Source: Pyrenophora tritici-repentis (taxonomy: Eukaryota > Ascomycota > Dothideomycetes > Pleosporales > Pleosporaceae). From it: DNA of 64,000 nucleotides. Location: contig NC_089396.1 in NCBI RefSeq assembly GCF_003171515.1, positions 1,116,001 through 1,180,000 on the forward strand, given 5' to 3'. The notes below the pieces were generated by a model that did not search any database, was not told the origin of the DNA, and saw only the letters and a program-made list of their open reading frames with translations. Of the stretch, positions 10,326 through 19,169 are shown in pieces. Every line of letters starts with the position of its first letter. The first letter of the stretch is position 1. Made by a program: the position numbers and the translations under genes.

Positions 10326-12245
10326 ATGGAACCATCTTCGGCAGAGCTAACTCATGAACCAGTGAAGCGTCACAGAGGAAGACCAAGGAGGCTAACTACT
10401 ATTCCTCCTACTGCACCATCTGATGAGCGGGTTCCTAATCTTGTGAACGAAGAGGGGCCCGAAGAACCGTGTACCCAGTCTGTACGAGAAAAGGAGATTC
10501 CACGATACTTCACTAGACAAGCCAAACGGAAGAGGTCTAACGAAGAGATTGTTGAGGACGAGAGATTTAGCAAGATCGTTAAAGCTATGCTAGCCCAAGT
10601 TGGCCTTACAGAAGAGCAAACACGACTATCTGAGAAGGCTTTCGCAGCAACCGAGATCGCAGGAATCCAGATCCCCCAGACACACGAGCAAGCTATCAAC
10701 GACCCAAAGTATGGAAAGCAATGGAAAGCAGCAATACTTGAAGAGATAATCGCGTTAATAGAGAATCGAACCTGGGAGGAAGTTCCAAAGCCAAAAGACG
10801 CGAACATGGTTGATTCAAAGTGGGTTTTTACAGTCAAAACGAATCTCGACGGGACTGTTGAGAGGTTTAAGGCACGCCTTGTGGCAAGAGGTTTTACGCA
10901 AGCACACGGAACAGACTACAACGAGACTTTTGCCCCGACAGTCCGCATGGACACCTTACGTCTGTTTATGGCCACTGTCGCAGCGGAAAACCTGGAATGT
11001 TTCCACTTTGACATTAAGAATGCATTCACAGAGTCGCACTTGAAGGAAGAGATCTTTCTTAAGCAACCCCAAGGAGTAGAAGTCAAAAAAGGATACGTCC
11101 TTAGAGTTCTCCGCAGCTTATACGGACTCAAACAGGCTGCTCGCGACTGGAACTTGTTGATAAAGAAAGAACTTCTGGCATGGGGATTCGTACAAAGCCT
11201 CGCAGACCCGTGCATGTTTATCCACAAAGAAAAACAACTCCGTATCCTCGTCTACGTTGATGACATTGCTGCTGCTGCAAAAGATCGAGCTCAAATTGAT
11301 TGGTTCTACGAGAAGCTTTCTGGAAGATTCAACACCAAGAACCTGGGGGAGATTCATAAGATCCTTGGAGTACGAGTTACGCGAGACAGAAAGCGCCGCA
11401 CAATCTACCTCGATCAAGAACAGTACCTACACGCAGTACTTGACAAGTTTGGAATGTCTAGCAAACAACACAGAGACAAGAAGATTCCATCTGCAGATTA
11501 CACTTCATTTAGGCCAGCCACTGACAACGACACCCGAATCGACATCACTGAATACCAGCAAGTGATAGGGAGCCTTATGTTTGCTATGGTTCTTACACGT
11601 CCAGACATTGCATTCACCCTCGGAAAGCTAAGCCAATACATGAGCGATCCAGCAGAACACCATGGCCATGCGTTGAAGAACCTGCTACGATATCTAAGGT
11701 CGACAGTGACATTGAAGCTACGCTACGGACCAGGGGGAGTACACTCGCAATTTGTCATCTACTCTGATGCTGACTGGGCAAGCGACATGGTAGACCGAAA
11801 GAGCGTTTCAGGGAGCACTGCAATGTTCTACGGAGGTCCAATATCATGGTCTAGCAAGAAGCAACGGTCTGTTGCAACGTCAAGCTGCGAATCTGAATAC
11901 ATCGCACTATCAACATGCTGCAAGCAAGGCCAGTGGATTGCTCAAATGTTTAGAGATCTTGGGTTCCCAAAGTACATTGGAAAAGACACCAACAAGGTCC
12001 AGATGCTAGGAGACAACCAGGGTGCCATTGCACTTACAAAGAACCCTCACCTTCACGAAAGATCAAAGCACATCGACGTCTGTTATCATTTTATCCGAGA
12101 CCTAGCAGAACAAGGCAAACTCGATGTGGCCTACGTTCCAACTGCAGACATGGTGGCTGATGGAATGACAAAGCCATTGCAGCGAGTCGCATTCGAGAGA
12201 TTCAAGAACCAATTAGGAGTTGTCCTTGGACCGGACCTGCCCTGA
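10326..12245 (+). CDS. Copia Gag-Pol polyprotein, 3' part (RT and RNase H)
   Basis: This clean frame of 639 codons starts in the Pro-rich linker and covers the whole RT (KWVFTVKTNLDG, FDIKNAFTESHL, YVDDIAAAAK) and RNase H (YSDADWASD, SSCESEYIALS, GDNQGAIALTKN). It ends at TGA in 12243-12245. The part before 11274 is the same as 7089-8036. The true C-terminal unique portion is 11274-12245. If the internal repeat is an artefact, the real element is about 5.4 kb, the normal Copia size. Confidence 0.9.
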   Translation: MEPSSAELTHEPVKRHRGRPRRLTTIPPTAPSDERVPNLVNEEGPEEPCTQSVREKEIPRYFTRQAKRKRSNEEIVEDERFSKIVKAMLAQVGLTEEQTRLSEKAFAATEIAGIQIPQTHEQAINDPKYGKQWKAAILEEIIALIENRTWEEVPKPKDANMVDSKWVFTVKTNLDGTVERFKARLVARGFTQAHGTDYNETFAPTVRMDTLRLFMATVAAENLECFHFDIKNAFTESHLKEEIFLKQPQGVEVKKGYVLRVLRSLYGLKQAARDWNLLIKKELLAWGFVQSLADPCMFIHKEKQLRILVYVDDIAAAAKDRAQIDWFYEKLSGRFNTKNLGEIHKILGVRVTRDRKRRTIYLDQEQYLHAVLDKFGMSSKQHRDKKIPSADYTSFRPATDNDTRIDITEYQQVIGSLMFAMVLTRPDIAFTLGKLSQYMSDPAEHHGHALKNLLRYLRSTVTLKLRYGPGGVHSQFVIYSDADWASDMVDRKSVSGSTAMFYGGPISWSSKKQRSVATSSCESEYIALSTCCKQGQWIAQMFRDLGFPKYIGKDTNKVQMLGDNQGAIALTKNPHLHERSKHIDVCYHFIRDLAEQGKLDVAYVPTADMVADGMTKPLQRVAFERFKNQLGVVLGPDLP

Positions 12246-12251
12246 GGGGAG
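12243..12251 (+). promoter_or_regulatory. Polypurine tract of Copia element
   Basis: TGAGGGGAG overlaps the Gag-Pol stop codon and touches the 3' LTR, the standard position for the plus-strand primer. Confidence 0.8.
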
Positions 12252-12486
12252 TGTTAAGAATATGTTAGGTTCAGTCCAGGTCGGCGAGGTGAGGTTCGTG
12301 GAGTAAGCCCGAGCAGAAGGACCGACGCGGAATGATGATCTGTCATGTACGTCCTAAGATCATCATAACAACAAGTAGATAGAACAATAGCTCTTAGTGA
12401 AGTTCAATCCAATACAGGGTTACCTTTCGTACCTCTACTCGGTCGCCTATGGTAGTCATACCACCAGAGGAGACCTTGTTCTAACA
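12252..12486 (+). repeat. 3' LTR of Copia element
   Basis: This 235-bp copy of the 5' LTR is followed by the target duplication CGTAG at 12487-12491. DNA from 12492 to 12623 belongs to the host hAT-1 transposase, reading minus, with stops. Confidence 0.92.
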
Positions 12487-12934
12487 CGTAGCTATATACG
12501 AGGCCTTAGTAAGCCTTTATACGTTGCCTATAAAGCTTAAAAATTGTAATTATTTAACACTAGCCCCGCAGGCTCCTACTGTGTATCGCAATATGTTTTG
12601 TAGCAAGGATAGAGTATCGTAGCTACGCTGGCAAATGGGTCGGGGTGTGGTTGGGGTTGGGTTAGAAATTTTGCGACCCCAACCCAACCCCAACCCATTT
12701 GTCAACGCCAAGCTTAGGGTTGGGTTGGGTTGGGTTGGGGTCGCACGGACCATGGGTTAGGGTTGGGTTATAGTAAAAAAATTGCAAGATGTATAATATA
12801 GATTTCAATAAAAGAAAAGTTTATATAGTATCACAGTAGATTAACACAGTGTAGCATTAACTAGTTTCATTTATAATATACAGAGGCTTCGCCAGCTAGC
12901 ATTTAAGCACGTGTATCTAGATATATCTTATAAT

Positions 12935-13507
12935 CTAGAGAAAAGCTAGTAACTCGCGCGCAAAGTAGCGCCTAGCCAATTGAGAATCCTTCTCTTGAAT
13001 AGTAACCCTCTTTGCGTGAATAGCATTGATGTTGCAGTCTATAAAAGTTATTAAATGAAAAATAGTATAGGGTAGATAGACTATACCCTCAAAATAACCA
13101 ACTAAGAAAGCTTCTGTAGCTTCCTGAAGAGCTTCGATTGCAGATCGTTGAAAGCGGATATCGGCCTTGTGCACCTGTGCAAATTCGCGCACTACGCGGG
13201 AAAAGGGGAGTTTTCGCAAGAGTAGTTCAAAACCTCTCTGGTATCTCTTGATTTCCCGTAATGCGACAGCTAAGCTAAATTAGAAAATAGCTGTGATAAA
13301 CGACTGTGATAACCTACTGCCTGCCTTAAACTTGCGCTTCTTCTTAACAGCTACAGGTGCCTTTCGCGTAGACTTTCCTGCTACTTGACGTCTAGCCTTA
13401 CTAGCAAGGGCCTTCTGAGCCGGCTTGCCGCCAGTAACTGTCTTGCCATCAGGACCACCCCGGCCGGCTTTACCGGTGACCTTAGGCCGTGGTTTTGTCC
13501 TTGCCAT
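12935..13507 (-). CDS. Histone H3-like gene inside transposon, copy 1
   Basis: Mirror copy of the gene at 17683-18255, with the same 158-residue reading. Exons are 13507-13318, 13269-13087 and 13038-12935. Introns are 13270-13317 and 13039-13086. Splicing restores the histone-fold sequence [11 protein letters not shown]...RKLPF...VREFAQ and [16 protein letters not shown], which is broken in unspliced frames. No base change between the copies was seen in the coding part. Confidence 0.85.
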
Positions 13508-14017
13508 TGCGTAGTAGAGTAGATGATGAACGTAGGCGACGTATGTGATTAATTACTGTGATAAATGTGGTCGACAATTAAGAAAGTAGTAGGCTGAAAG
13601 AGTTAGGTAGCTGGAAAGTTTGGGCGACGGCAATTTCCCGATTTCCGCACTAGTAAAGGCAGCAGCGCACGGACTGCATGACGTAATTTGCTGTTTCACG
13701 ATCGCATACAACCATTTCTGTTGCAAAATCAGTAGCGAGCATATCATACAAACGTGTTAAACTGCTGTGATAAACGCCGAGCTCGCGCATGCGTACAGCC
13801 CAAAAATGAAGGAATCATCGATGTGTTGATCATTTTGGGTAATTTCCGCGTTTTCGCGCTAGCGCAGGCAGCAGCGCACGGACCATTTCTAGGTGAGCAT
13901 AATGCTGTCTACCCATTTCTCCAGCCCCTGACGCCCAGTAACTCCCAACACCTAATAACTCTCTTTACTACATTGAAAACACCCCATTTACAACAGCGCA
14001 TTATCACAGTCCCCGCC

Positions 14018-14939
14018 ATGCCTGTCGCGAAAGAGCAAGTCGGCGACGTACCTGAAGGCCTAGTTCCAGCCATCAAACTTGAACCTCCGCCTGGGTTCGA
14101 ACAAGATGAGTGGGAGCAGCTTACCGATGTAATAATCACAGCCATTTATCACAGCTTATGCTAATATAAGCAGGGATTTGCGTGTGAAGCTGACGAGATT
14201 GACGGTATCTTAGATCAAAGAGGTAGTGGGGGTTCACGAAAAGGCCGACCTATCAATTTGAGCGTCCCCTATACTGGCTCTCTGAGTGGTAGCGCCCGTG
14301 CTATTGCTCAACGTGAACGCAAAGCTCTTTTCGATAAAGAGGAGAAGGTACTTGAAAGCGTTAGAACAGCCGACCGCTCCGCGAAGTACCAACTGAAGAA
14401 ATCGCTTTTGCAACAGCCTAAGTATAAATTAGCAAATAGTGCTAGACAGGCTAAGCTGCTAGAGAAAGAGTGGGATATACTTTCAGAGAAGCGGTTTACC
14501 CAGAAAAAGTCTGGTAAGTTATCACAGCTGTTTATCATAGACATCTGCTAATAGACTATCCCAAGTGGCGAAGGATATACTAGCAATACCAATTGCTCAG
14601 GTTGGGGTTGAAAGAGTTTTCAATGTTGCTAAGGATGTTATTGGTAGTCGGAGGCACCGACTATCTGCCCGGACAATACAGCAGATAATGGTTCTTAAGG
14701 ATACAATATCTCAAGAGGAAGAACAGGGTCTAGACTACCTAGTTGCTCAATTAGGGGAGGATGGAGAGCCAATTGACGAGGTTAATGATCTTTTTGAGCT
14801 TCCAGCCTCGTTAGAGCATACCTTCGATATAGATGAGGAGAACCAGACTACAGAAGAAGAGTCGGAGGAAGAGGTCCAGGAGGAGCGTCAATTGCCACCT
14901 CGAAAGCGCCAGCGTCCTCAGCGCTACCGTGATAATTAG
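14018..14939 (+). CDS. Core-less hAT transposase-like gene, copy 1
   Basis: The predicted start is ATG at 14018 (MPVAKEQVGD). Exon 1 is 14018-14128, intron 14129-14173, exon 2 14174-14513, intron 14514-14554 and exon 3 14555-14939. Exon 2 is charged and helical with no BED finger. Exon 3 encodes a hAT dimerisation domain (AKDILAIPIAQVGVERVF) and a basic RKRQRPQR tail. The catalytic DDE core is absent. The second intron as drawn shifts the frame; a weaker donor 5 bp downstream (GTTATC) would keep it. The product could bind or dimerise but not cut DNA by itself. Confidence 0.6.
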
Positions 14940-15225
14940 CTGTGTTAATATATCTCGTTTTATGTATCTAATATATCATCAACGTGTACACATTATCTTA
15001 ATTAAGTGTTGTTCCGTTAAAGTACCCAAAAAATATAACCCAACCCCAACCCAACCCAACCCAACCCAAGCCCAACCCTACCACTTGGTCTGTGCGACCC
15101 CAGCCCAGCCCTAACCCATGGTCTGTGCGACCCCAACCCAACCCTAACCCATGGTCTGTGCGACCCCAACCCAACCCCAACCCAAGACTGGGTATACCCA
15201 ACCCATTTGTCAGCGTATCCTACCC

Positions 15226-15730
15226 TAAAGGAGCACCTAGCTAATAAGATTAAGCGTGTAAGGGCCGCAGCGGAGGCGGCGGTAGATAGGGTCAAAATCC
15301 CACTCTAGTTTGTGCGCAATCGCTTGTATCATAGAGTCGTTATTGCTAGCGTTATTAAGCACGAAGTAACTAATCTTGCGCGTGTTTATTTTAAACTTCT
15401 GTAAAATTATTAGTACCACCTTAGCTATCCTCTCACCAGTATAGGCGCCTATAAGTTAAGGTAGCGCGATAGGCAAGTCGCGAAGCTTGCCGTCGGCCGT
15501 GACGTAGTAGGTGACGATACTAAGAAAGCCCTTCTTGCCGCCCTTTGTCGTCCATCCGTCAAAGCTTAGGTAGATCTTAGTTACTAATCGTGAAAGTTCC
15601 TTAACAACTAGTGGCAACAGGTAGTCGTAGAGGCGTATAACGTATCGCGCAACGCTATTATAAGAGCTCTAAAGCGCGTCCTTAGTAAGTAGGTTAGCGA
15701 GGGCTATTATAGCGCGAAAGGCAGGTGTCA
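15226..15730 (-). pseudogene. hAT-1 transposase core relic
   Basis: The minus strand reads a hAT catalytic region: LSFDGWTTKGGKKGFL, LRDLPIALP then a stop, then ISYFVLNNASNNDSM and RRLRCGPYTLNLI. The stops (TAA for CAA, TAG for CAG or TGG) are what RIP produces. The same signatures are intact in the 28970-31483 transposase. It is the spacer between the two inverted 2.6-kb elements, and both of those were inserted into it. Confidence 0.8.
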
Positions 15731-15948
15731 CGAGAGACTACGTCGCAGTCGAACACAGACAGAAGATAGTCTTTACAGTTCTTTATTGATCGTAGTTACT
15801 ATCCAGTGTAGATACAAGACGTTGCGTAAGGAAACAGAACAGGTTCAAGTTGCGGTGAGCAGATATAAGCGGGGCCTGTGCGCTTAGCGCGGGGTCTTAG
15901 CTGCTCTTAGCTAATCAACAGATGCCAGGTGCTTACGGGAGCACCTAG
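15230..15948. repeat. 11-bp direct repeats bounding the inter-element spacer
   Basis: GGAGCACCTAG occurs at 15230-15240 and again at 15938-15948, near both ends of the spacer between the inverted elements. It could be chance, or a scar of a local duplication. Confidence 0.35.
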
Positions 15949-15972
15949 CGTCTATGGCCGTTCAGGTGTCAG

Positions 15973-16180
15973 TACGCTGACAAATGGGTTGGGTATACCC
16001 AGTCTTGGGTTGGGGTTGGGTTGGGGTCGCACAGACCATGGGTTAGGGTTGGGTTGGGGTCGCACAGACCATGGGTTAGGGCTGGGCTGGGGTCGCACAG
16101 ACCAAGTGGTAGGGTTGGGCTTGGGTTGGGTTGGGTTGGGTTGGGGTTGGGTTATATTTTTTGGGTACTTTAACGGAACA
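15973..16180. repeat. Telomere-like G-rich subterminal array (copy 2, left end)
   Basis: Runs of GGGTTGGGG, GGGTTAGGG and a recurring GGTCGCACAGACCATGGG block make about four subunits. Equivalent arrays occur at 15010-15217, 12630-12775 and 18420-18567. Frames through them read Gly-Leu-Gly-Trp repeats but these are not genes. Confidence 0.8.
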
Positions 16181-16250
16181 ACACTTAATTAAGATAATGT
16201 GTACACGTTGATGATATATTAGATACATAAAACGAGATATATTAACACAG

Positions 16251-17172
16251 CTAATTATCACGGTAGCGCTGAGGACGCTGGCGCTTTCGAGGTGGCAATT
16301 GACGCTCCTCCTGGACCTCTTCCTCCGACTCTTCTTCTGTAGTCTGGTTCTCCTCATCTATATCGAAGGTATGCTCTAACGAGGCTGGAAGCTCAAAAAG
16401 ATCATTAACCTCGTCAATTGGCTCTCCATCCTCCCCTAATTGAGCAACTAGGTAGTCTAGACCCTGTTCTTCCTCTTGAGATATTGTATCCTTAAGAACC
16501 ATTATCTGCTGTATTGTCCGGGCAGATAGTCGGTGCCTCCGACTACCAATAACATCCTTAGCAACATTGAAAACTCTTTCAACCCCAACCTGAGCAATTG
16601 GTATTGCTAGTATATCCTTCGCCACTTGGGATAGTCTATTAGCAGATGTCTATGATAAACAGCTGTGATAACTTACCAGACTTTTTCTGGGTAAACCGCT
16701 TCTCTGAAAGTATATCCCACTCTTTCTCTAGCAGCTTAGCCTGTCTAGCACTATTTGCTAATTTATACTTAGGCTGTTGCAAAAGCGATTTCTTCAGTTG
16801 GTACTTCGCGGAGCGGTCGGCTGTTCTAACGCTTTCAAGTACCTTCTCCTCTTTATCGAAAAGAGCTTTGCGTTCACGTTGAGCAATAGCACGGGCGCTA
16901 CCACTCAGAGAGCCAGTATAGGGGACGCTCAAATTGATAGGTCGGCCTTTTCGTGAACCCCCACTACCTCTTTGATCTAAGATACCGTCAATCTCGTCAG
17001 CTTCACACGCAAATCCCTGCTTATATTAGCATAAGCTGTGATAAATGGCTGTGATTATTACATCGGTAAGCTGCTCCCACTCATCTTGTTCGAACCCAGG
17101 CGGAGGTTCAAGTTTGATGGCTGGAACTAGGCCTTCAGGTACGTCGCCGACTTGCTCTTTCGCGACAGGCAT
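16251..17172 (-). CDS. Core-less hAT transposase-like gene, copy 2
   Basis: Mirror of the gene at 14018-14939, with ATG at 17170-17172. Exon 1 gives a short acidic N terminus (DVPEGLVPAIKLEPPPG) and exon 2 a Lys/Glu-rich helical segment. Exon 3 gives the hATC dimerisation domain and basic tail. The leader carries TTATCACAG 8 bases before the ATG, the same motif that is found inside both introns. There is no catalytic triad. It may serve as a DNA-binding or dimerising repressor or accessory, or be a deletion remnant. Confidence 0.6.
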
Positions 17173-17682
17173 GGCGGGGACTGTGATAATGCGCTGTTGT
17201 AAATGGGGTGTTTTCAATGTAGTAAAGAGAGTTATTAGGTGTTGGGAGTTACTGGGCGTCAGGGGCTGGAGAAATGGGTAGACAGCATTATGCTCACCTA
17301 GAAATGGTCCGTGCGCTGCTGCCTGCGCTAGCGCGAAAACGCGGAAATTACCCAAAATGATCAACACATCGATGATTCCTTCATTTTTGGGCTGTACGCA
17401 TGCGCGAGCTCGGCGTTTATCACAGCAGTTTAACACGTTTGTATGATATGCTCGCTACTGATTTTGCAACAGAAATGGTTGTATGCGATCGTGAAACAGC
17501 AAATTACGTCATGCAGTCCGTGCGCTGCTGCCTTTACTAGTGCGGAAATCGGGAAATTGCCGTCGCCCAAACTTTCCAGCTACCTAACTCTTTCAGCCTA
17601 CTACTTTCTTAATTGTCGACCACATTTATCACAGTAATTAATCACATACGTCGCCTACGTTCATCATCTACTCTACTACGCA

Positions 17683-18255
17683 ATGGCAAGGACAAAACCA
17701 CGGCCTAAGGTCACCGGTAAAGCCGGCCGGGGTGGTCCTGATGGCAAGACAGTTACTGGCGGCAAGCCGGCTCAGAAGGCCCTTGCTAGTAAGGCTAGAC
17801 GTCAAGTAGCAGGAAAGTCTACGCGAAAGGCACCTGTAGCTGTTAAGAAGAAGCGCAAGTTTAAGGCAGGCAGTAGGTTATCACAGTCGTTTATCACAGC
17901 TATTTTCTAATTTAGCTTAGCTGTCGCATTACGGGAAATCAAGAGATACCAGAGAGGTTTTGAACTACTCTTGCGAAAACTCCCCTTTTCCCGCGTAGTG
18001 CGCGAATTTGCACAGGTGCACAAGGCCGATATCCGCTTTCAACGATCTGCAATCGAAGCTCTTCAGGAAGCTACAGAAGCTTTCTTAGTTGGTTATTTTG
18101 AGGGTATAGTCTATCTACCCTATACTATTTTTCATTTAATAACTTTTATAGACTGCAACATCAATGCTATTCACGCAAAGAGGGTTACTATTCAAGAGAA
18201 GGATTCTCAATTGGCTAGGCGCTACTTTGCGCGCGAGTTACTAGCTTTTCTCTAG
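17683..18255 (+). CDS. Histone H3-like gene inside transposon, copy 2
   Basis: Exons are 17683-17872, 17921-18103 and 18152-18255; introns are 48 bp each, GT-AG, with CTAAT or TTAAT branch sites. The product is 158 residues. It starts MARTK like H3 and contains LASKA. Its globular domain runs [50 protein letters not shown] and DSQLARR. Loop 1 (VHKADIRF) has the H3 length, so it resembles H3 rather than CENP-A. The tail is about 17 residues longer, with inserts after K4. No ARKS motif (the K9 and K27 contexts) remains; the nearest is AGKST. The C terminus has an extra FARELLAFL. An intact spliced gene inside a mobile element suggests selection or recent capture. Confidence 0.87.
17873..17920 (+). 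other. H3 intron 1, homologous to two transposase introns
   Basis: The intron contains two TTATCACAG units 5 bp apart, then CTAAT and TTAG. Introns at 14129-14173 and 14514-14554 (and their mirrors) share the same frame, ATCACAGYNRTTTATCAYAG. The H3 intron 2 does not. Confidence 0.75.
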
Positions 18256-18567
18256 ATTATAAGATATATCTAGATACACGTGCTTAAATGCTAGCTGGCG
18301 AAGCCTCTGTATATTATAAATGAAACTAGTTAATGCTACACTGTGTTAATCTACTGTGATACTATATAAACTTTTCTTTTATTGAAATCTATATTATACA
18401 TCTTGCAATTTTTTTACTATAACCCAACCCTAACCCATGGTCCGTGCGACCCCAACCCAACCCCAACCCAACCCTAAGCTTGGCGCTGACAAATGGGTTG
18501 GGGTTGGGTTGGGGTCGCAAAATTTCTAACCCAACCCCAACCACACCCCGACCCATTTGCCAGCGTA

Positions 18568-18821
18568 GGTGTCAGGGAATCAGGGTGATTACCGTGACAG
18601 CAGGCTTTTCGAACTTAGAAAGTAGGTAATTATTCTTAATAAGCCACCCTATAGCTGTAAGCTAAAACTGCTAAATATTAAAGCCGCTAAGCTAGTTAGC
18701 GACTGCTTAGGCGAGTAGTTTGCTAGCTTACAGCGCGCTATAAACACTGCTTTCTAGCCTTATCTTTAGTGTCTTTCTAGGCGCCACTATCTTATAGCTA
18801 ACCTTCTTATTAGCTAGGTAA
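18568..18821. other. hAT-1 remnant between nested elements
   Basis: It begins with the target duplication GGTGTCAG and continues as host hAT-1 sequence, rich in stops. I see no readable domain here. Confidence 0.5.
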
Positions 18822-18971
18822 TGTGAGGGATCGATCAAGAAAGATTGGATTTGACAAGATACAAGCTATCGAGCTATCTACGTTGTGAGCCCGAACTTAT
18901 GCTGTGGGCGCCAAGGCGCTAGTCCGATAAGATAAGAATCTTATCGATATGGGGGCCATGGACCCGTAACA
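18822..18971. mobile_element. Solo LTR, 150 bp
   Basis: The segment starts TGTGAGGGATCG and ends ACCCGTAACA, giving TG...CA ends, and is flanked by the 5-bp duplication GGTAA (18817-18821 and 18972-18976). It has no internal coding region. It matches an LTR left after recombination between two LTRs, or a very small LTR-only element. It does not resemble the Copia LTR at 3859. Confidence 0.75.
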
Positions 18972-19169
18972 GGTAACGCTTAGCAGCTAATATTAAGCTC
19001 GTAGTATAGAAGATCCCGCGCCTAAAGTCGGTGGCCTTGCTACGAAAGCAAAGGTGACAAATCTACAAAATTCGAGCTAGATCGCTGCGAGAAGCGACGC
19101 GATAGCTATATTAATAGACCTAGCTTTTCTTGTATTTGTAGGTAGAGAGTAGCAGCTAAAACTTCTTTA

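Larger units (their letters stand above)
12624..15217. mobile_element. hAT-like element carrying a histone H3-like gene, copy 1
   Basis: It is bounded by TACGCTGGCAAATGGGT and its inverted partner, with subterminal GGGTT/GGGGTT arrays at both ends. It contains an H3-like gene (minus) and a core-less transposase gene (plus). It is almost identical to 15973-18567 but inverted. Eight bases on either side (ATCGTAGC and TCCTACCC) do not match. The host transposase also lacks a middle section here, so a deletion next to the element probably removed one duplication. Confidence 0.8.
15973..18567. mobile_element. hAT-like element carrying a histone H3-like gene, copy 2
   Basis: This 2595-bp element starts TACGCTGACAAATGGGT and ends with its inverse. 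It is flanked by the exact 8-bp duplication GGTGTCAG (15965-15972 and 18568-18575), the hAT signature. The gene for the H3-like protein is on plus and the core-less transposase is on minus; they are divergent across about 510 bp. It is inverted relative to copy 1, giving a 2.6-kb palindrome arm pair around a 755-bp spacer. Differences from copy 1 are a handful of bases near the ends, with no sign of RIP. Confidence 0.88.

Noticed and set aside
15010..15200. ORFs reading Gly-Leu-Gly-Trp repeats at the ends of the 2.6-kb elements
   Set aside because: They are translations of G-rich noncoding subterminal arrays; they occur in several frames and have no start context or domain.
12616..15225. An 8-bp target duplication for H3 element copy 1
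   Set aside because: ATCGTAGC and TCCTACCC do not match at the same offset; shifting gives only partial matches, so no duplication is claimed.
17683..18255. Calling the transposon histone a CENP-A
   Set aside because: Loop 1 is not lengthened, and the ARTK start and H3-type GTVALREI and IHAKRVTI are retained, so H3-like fits better.
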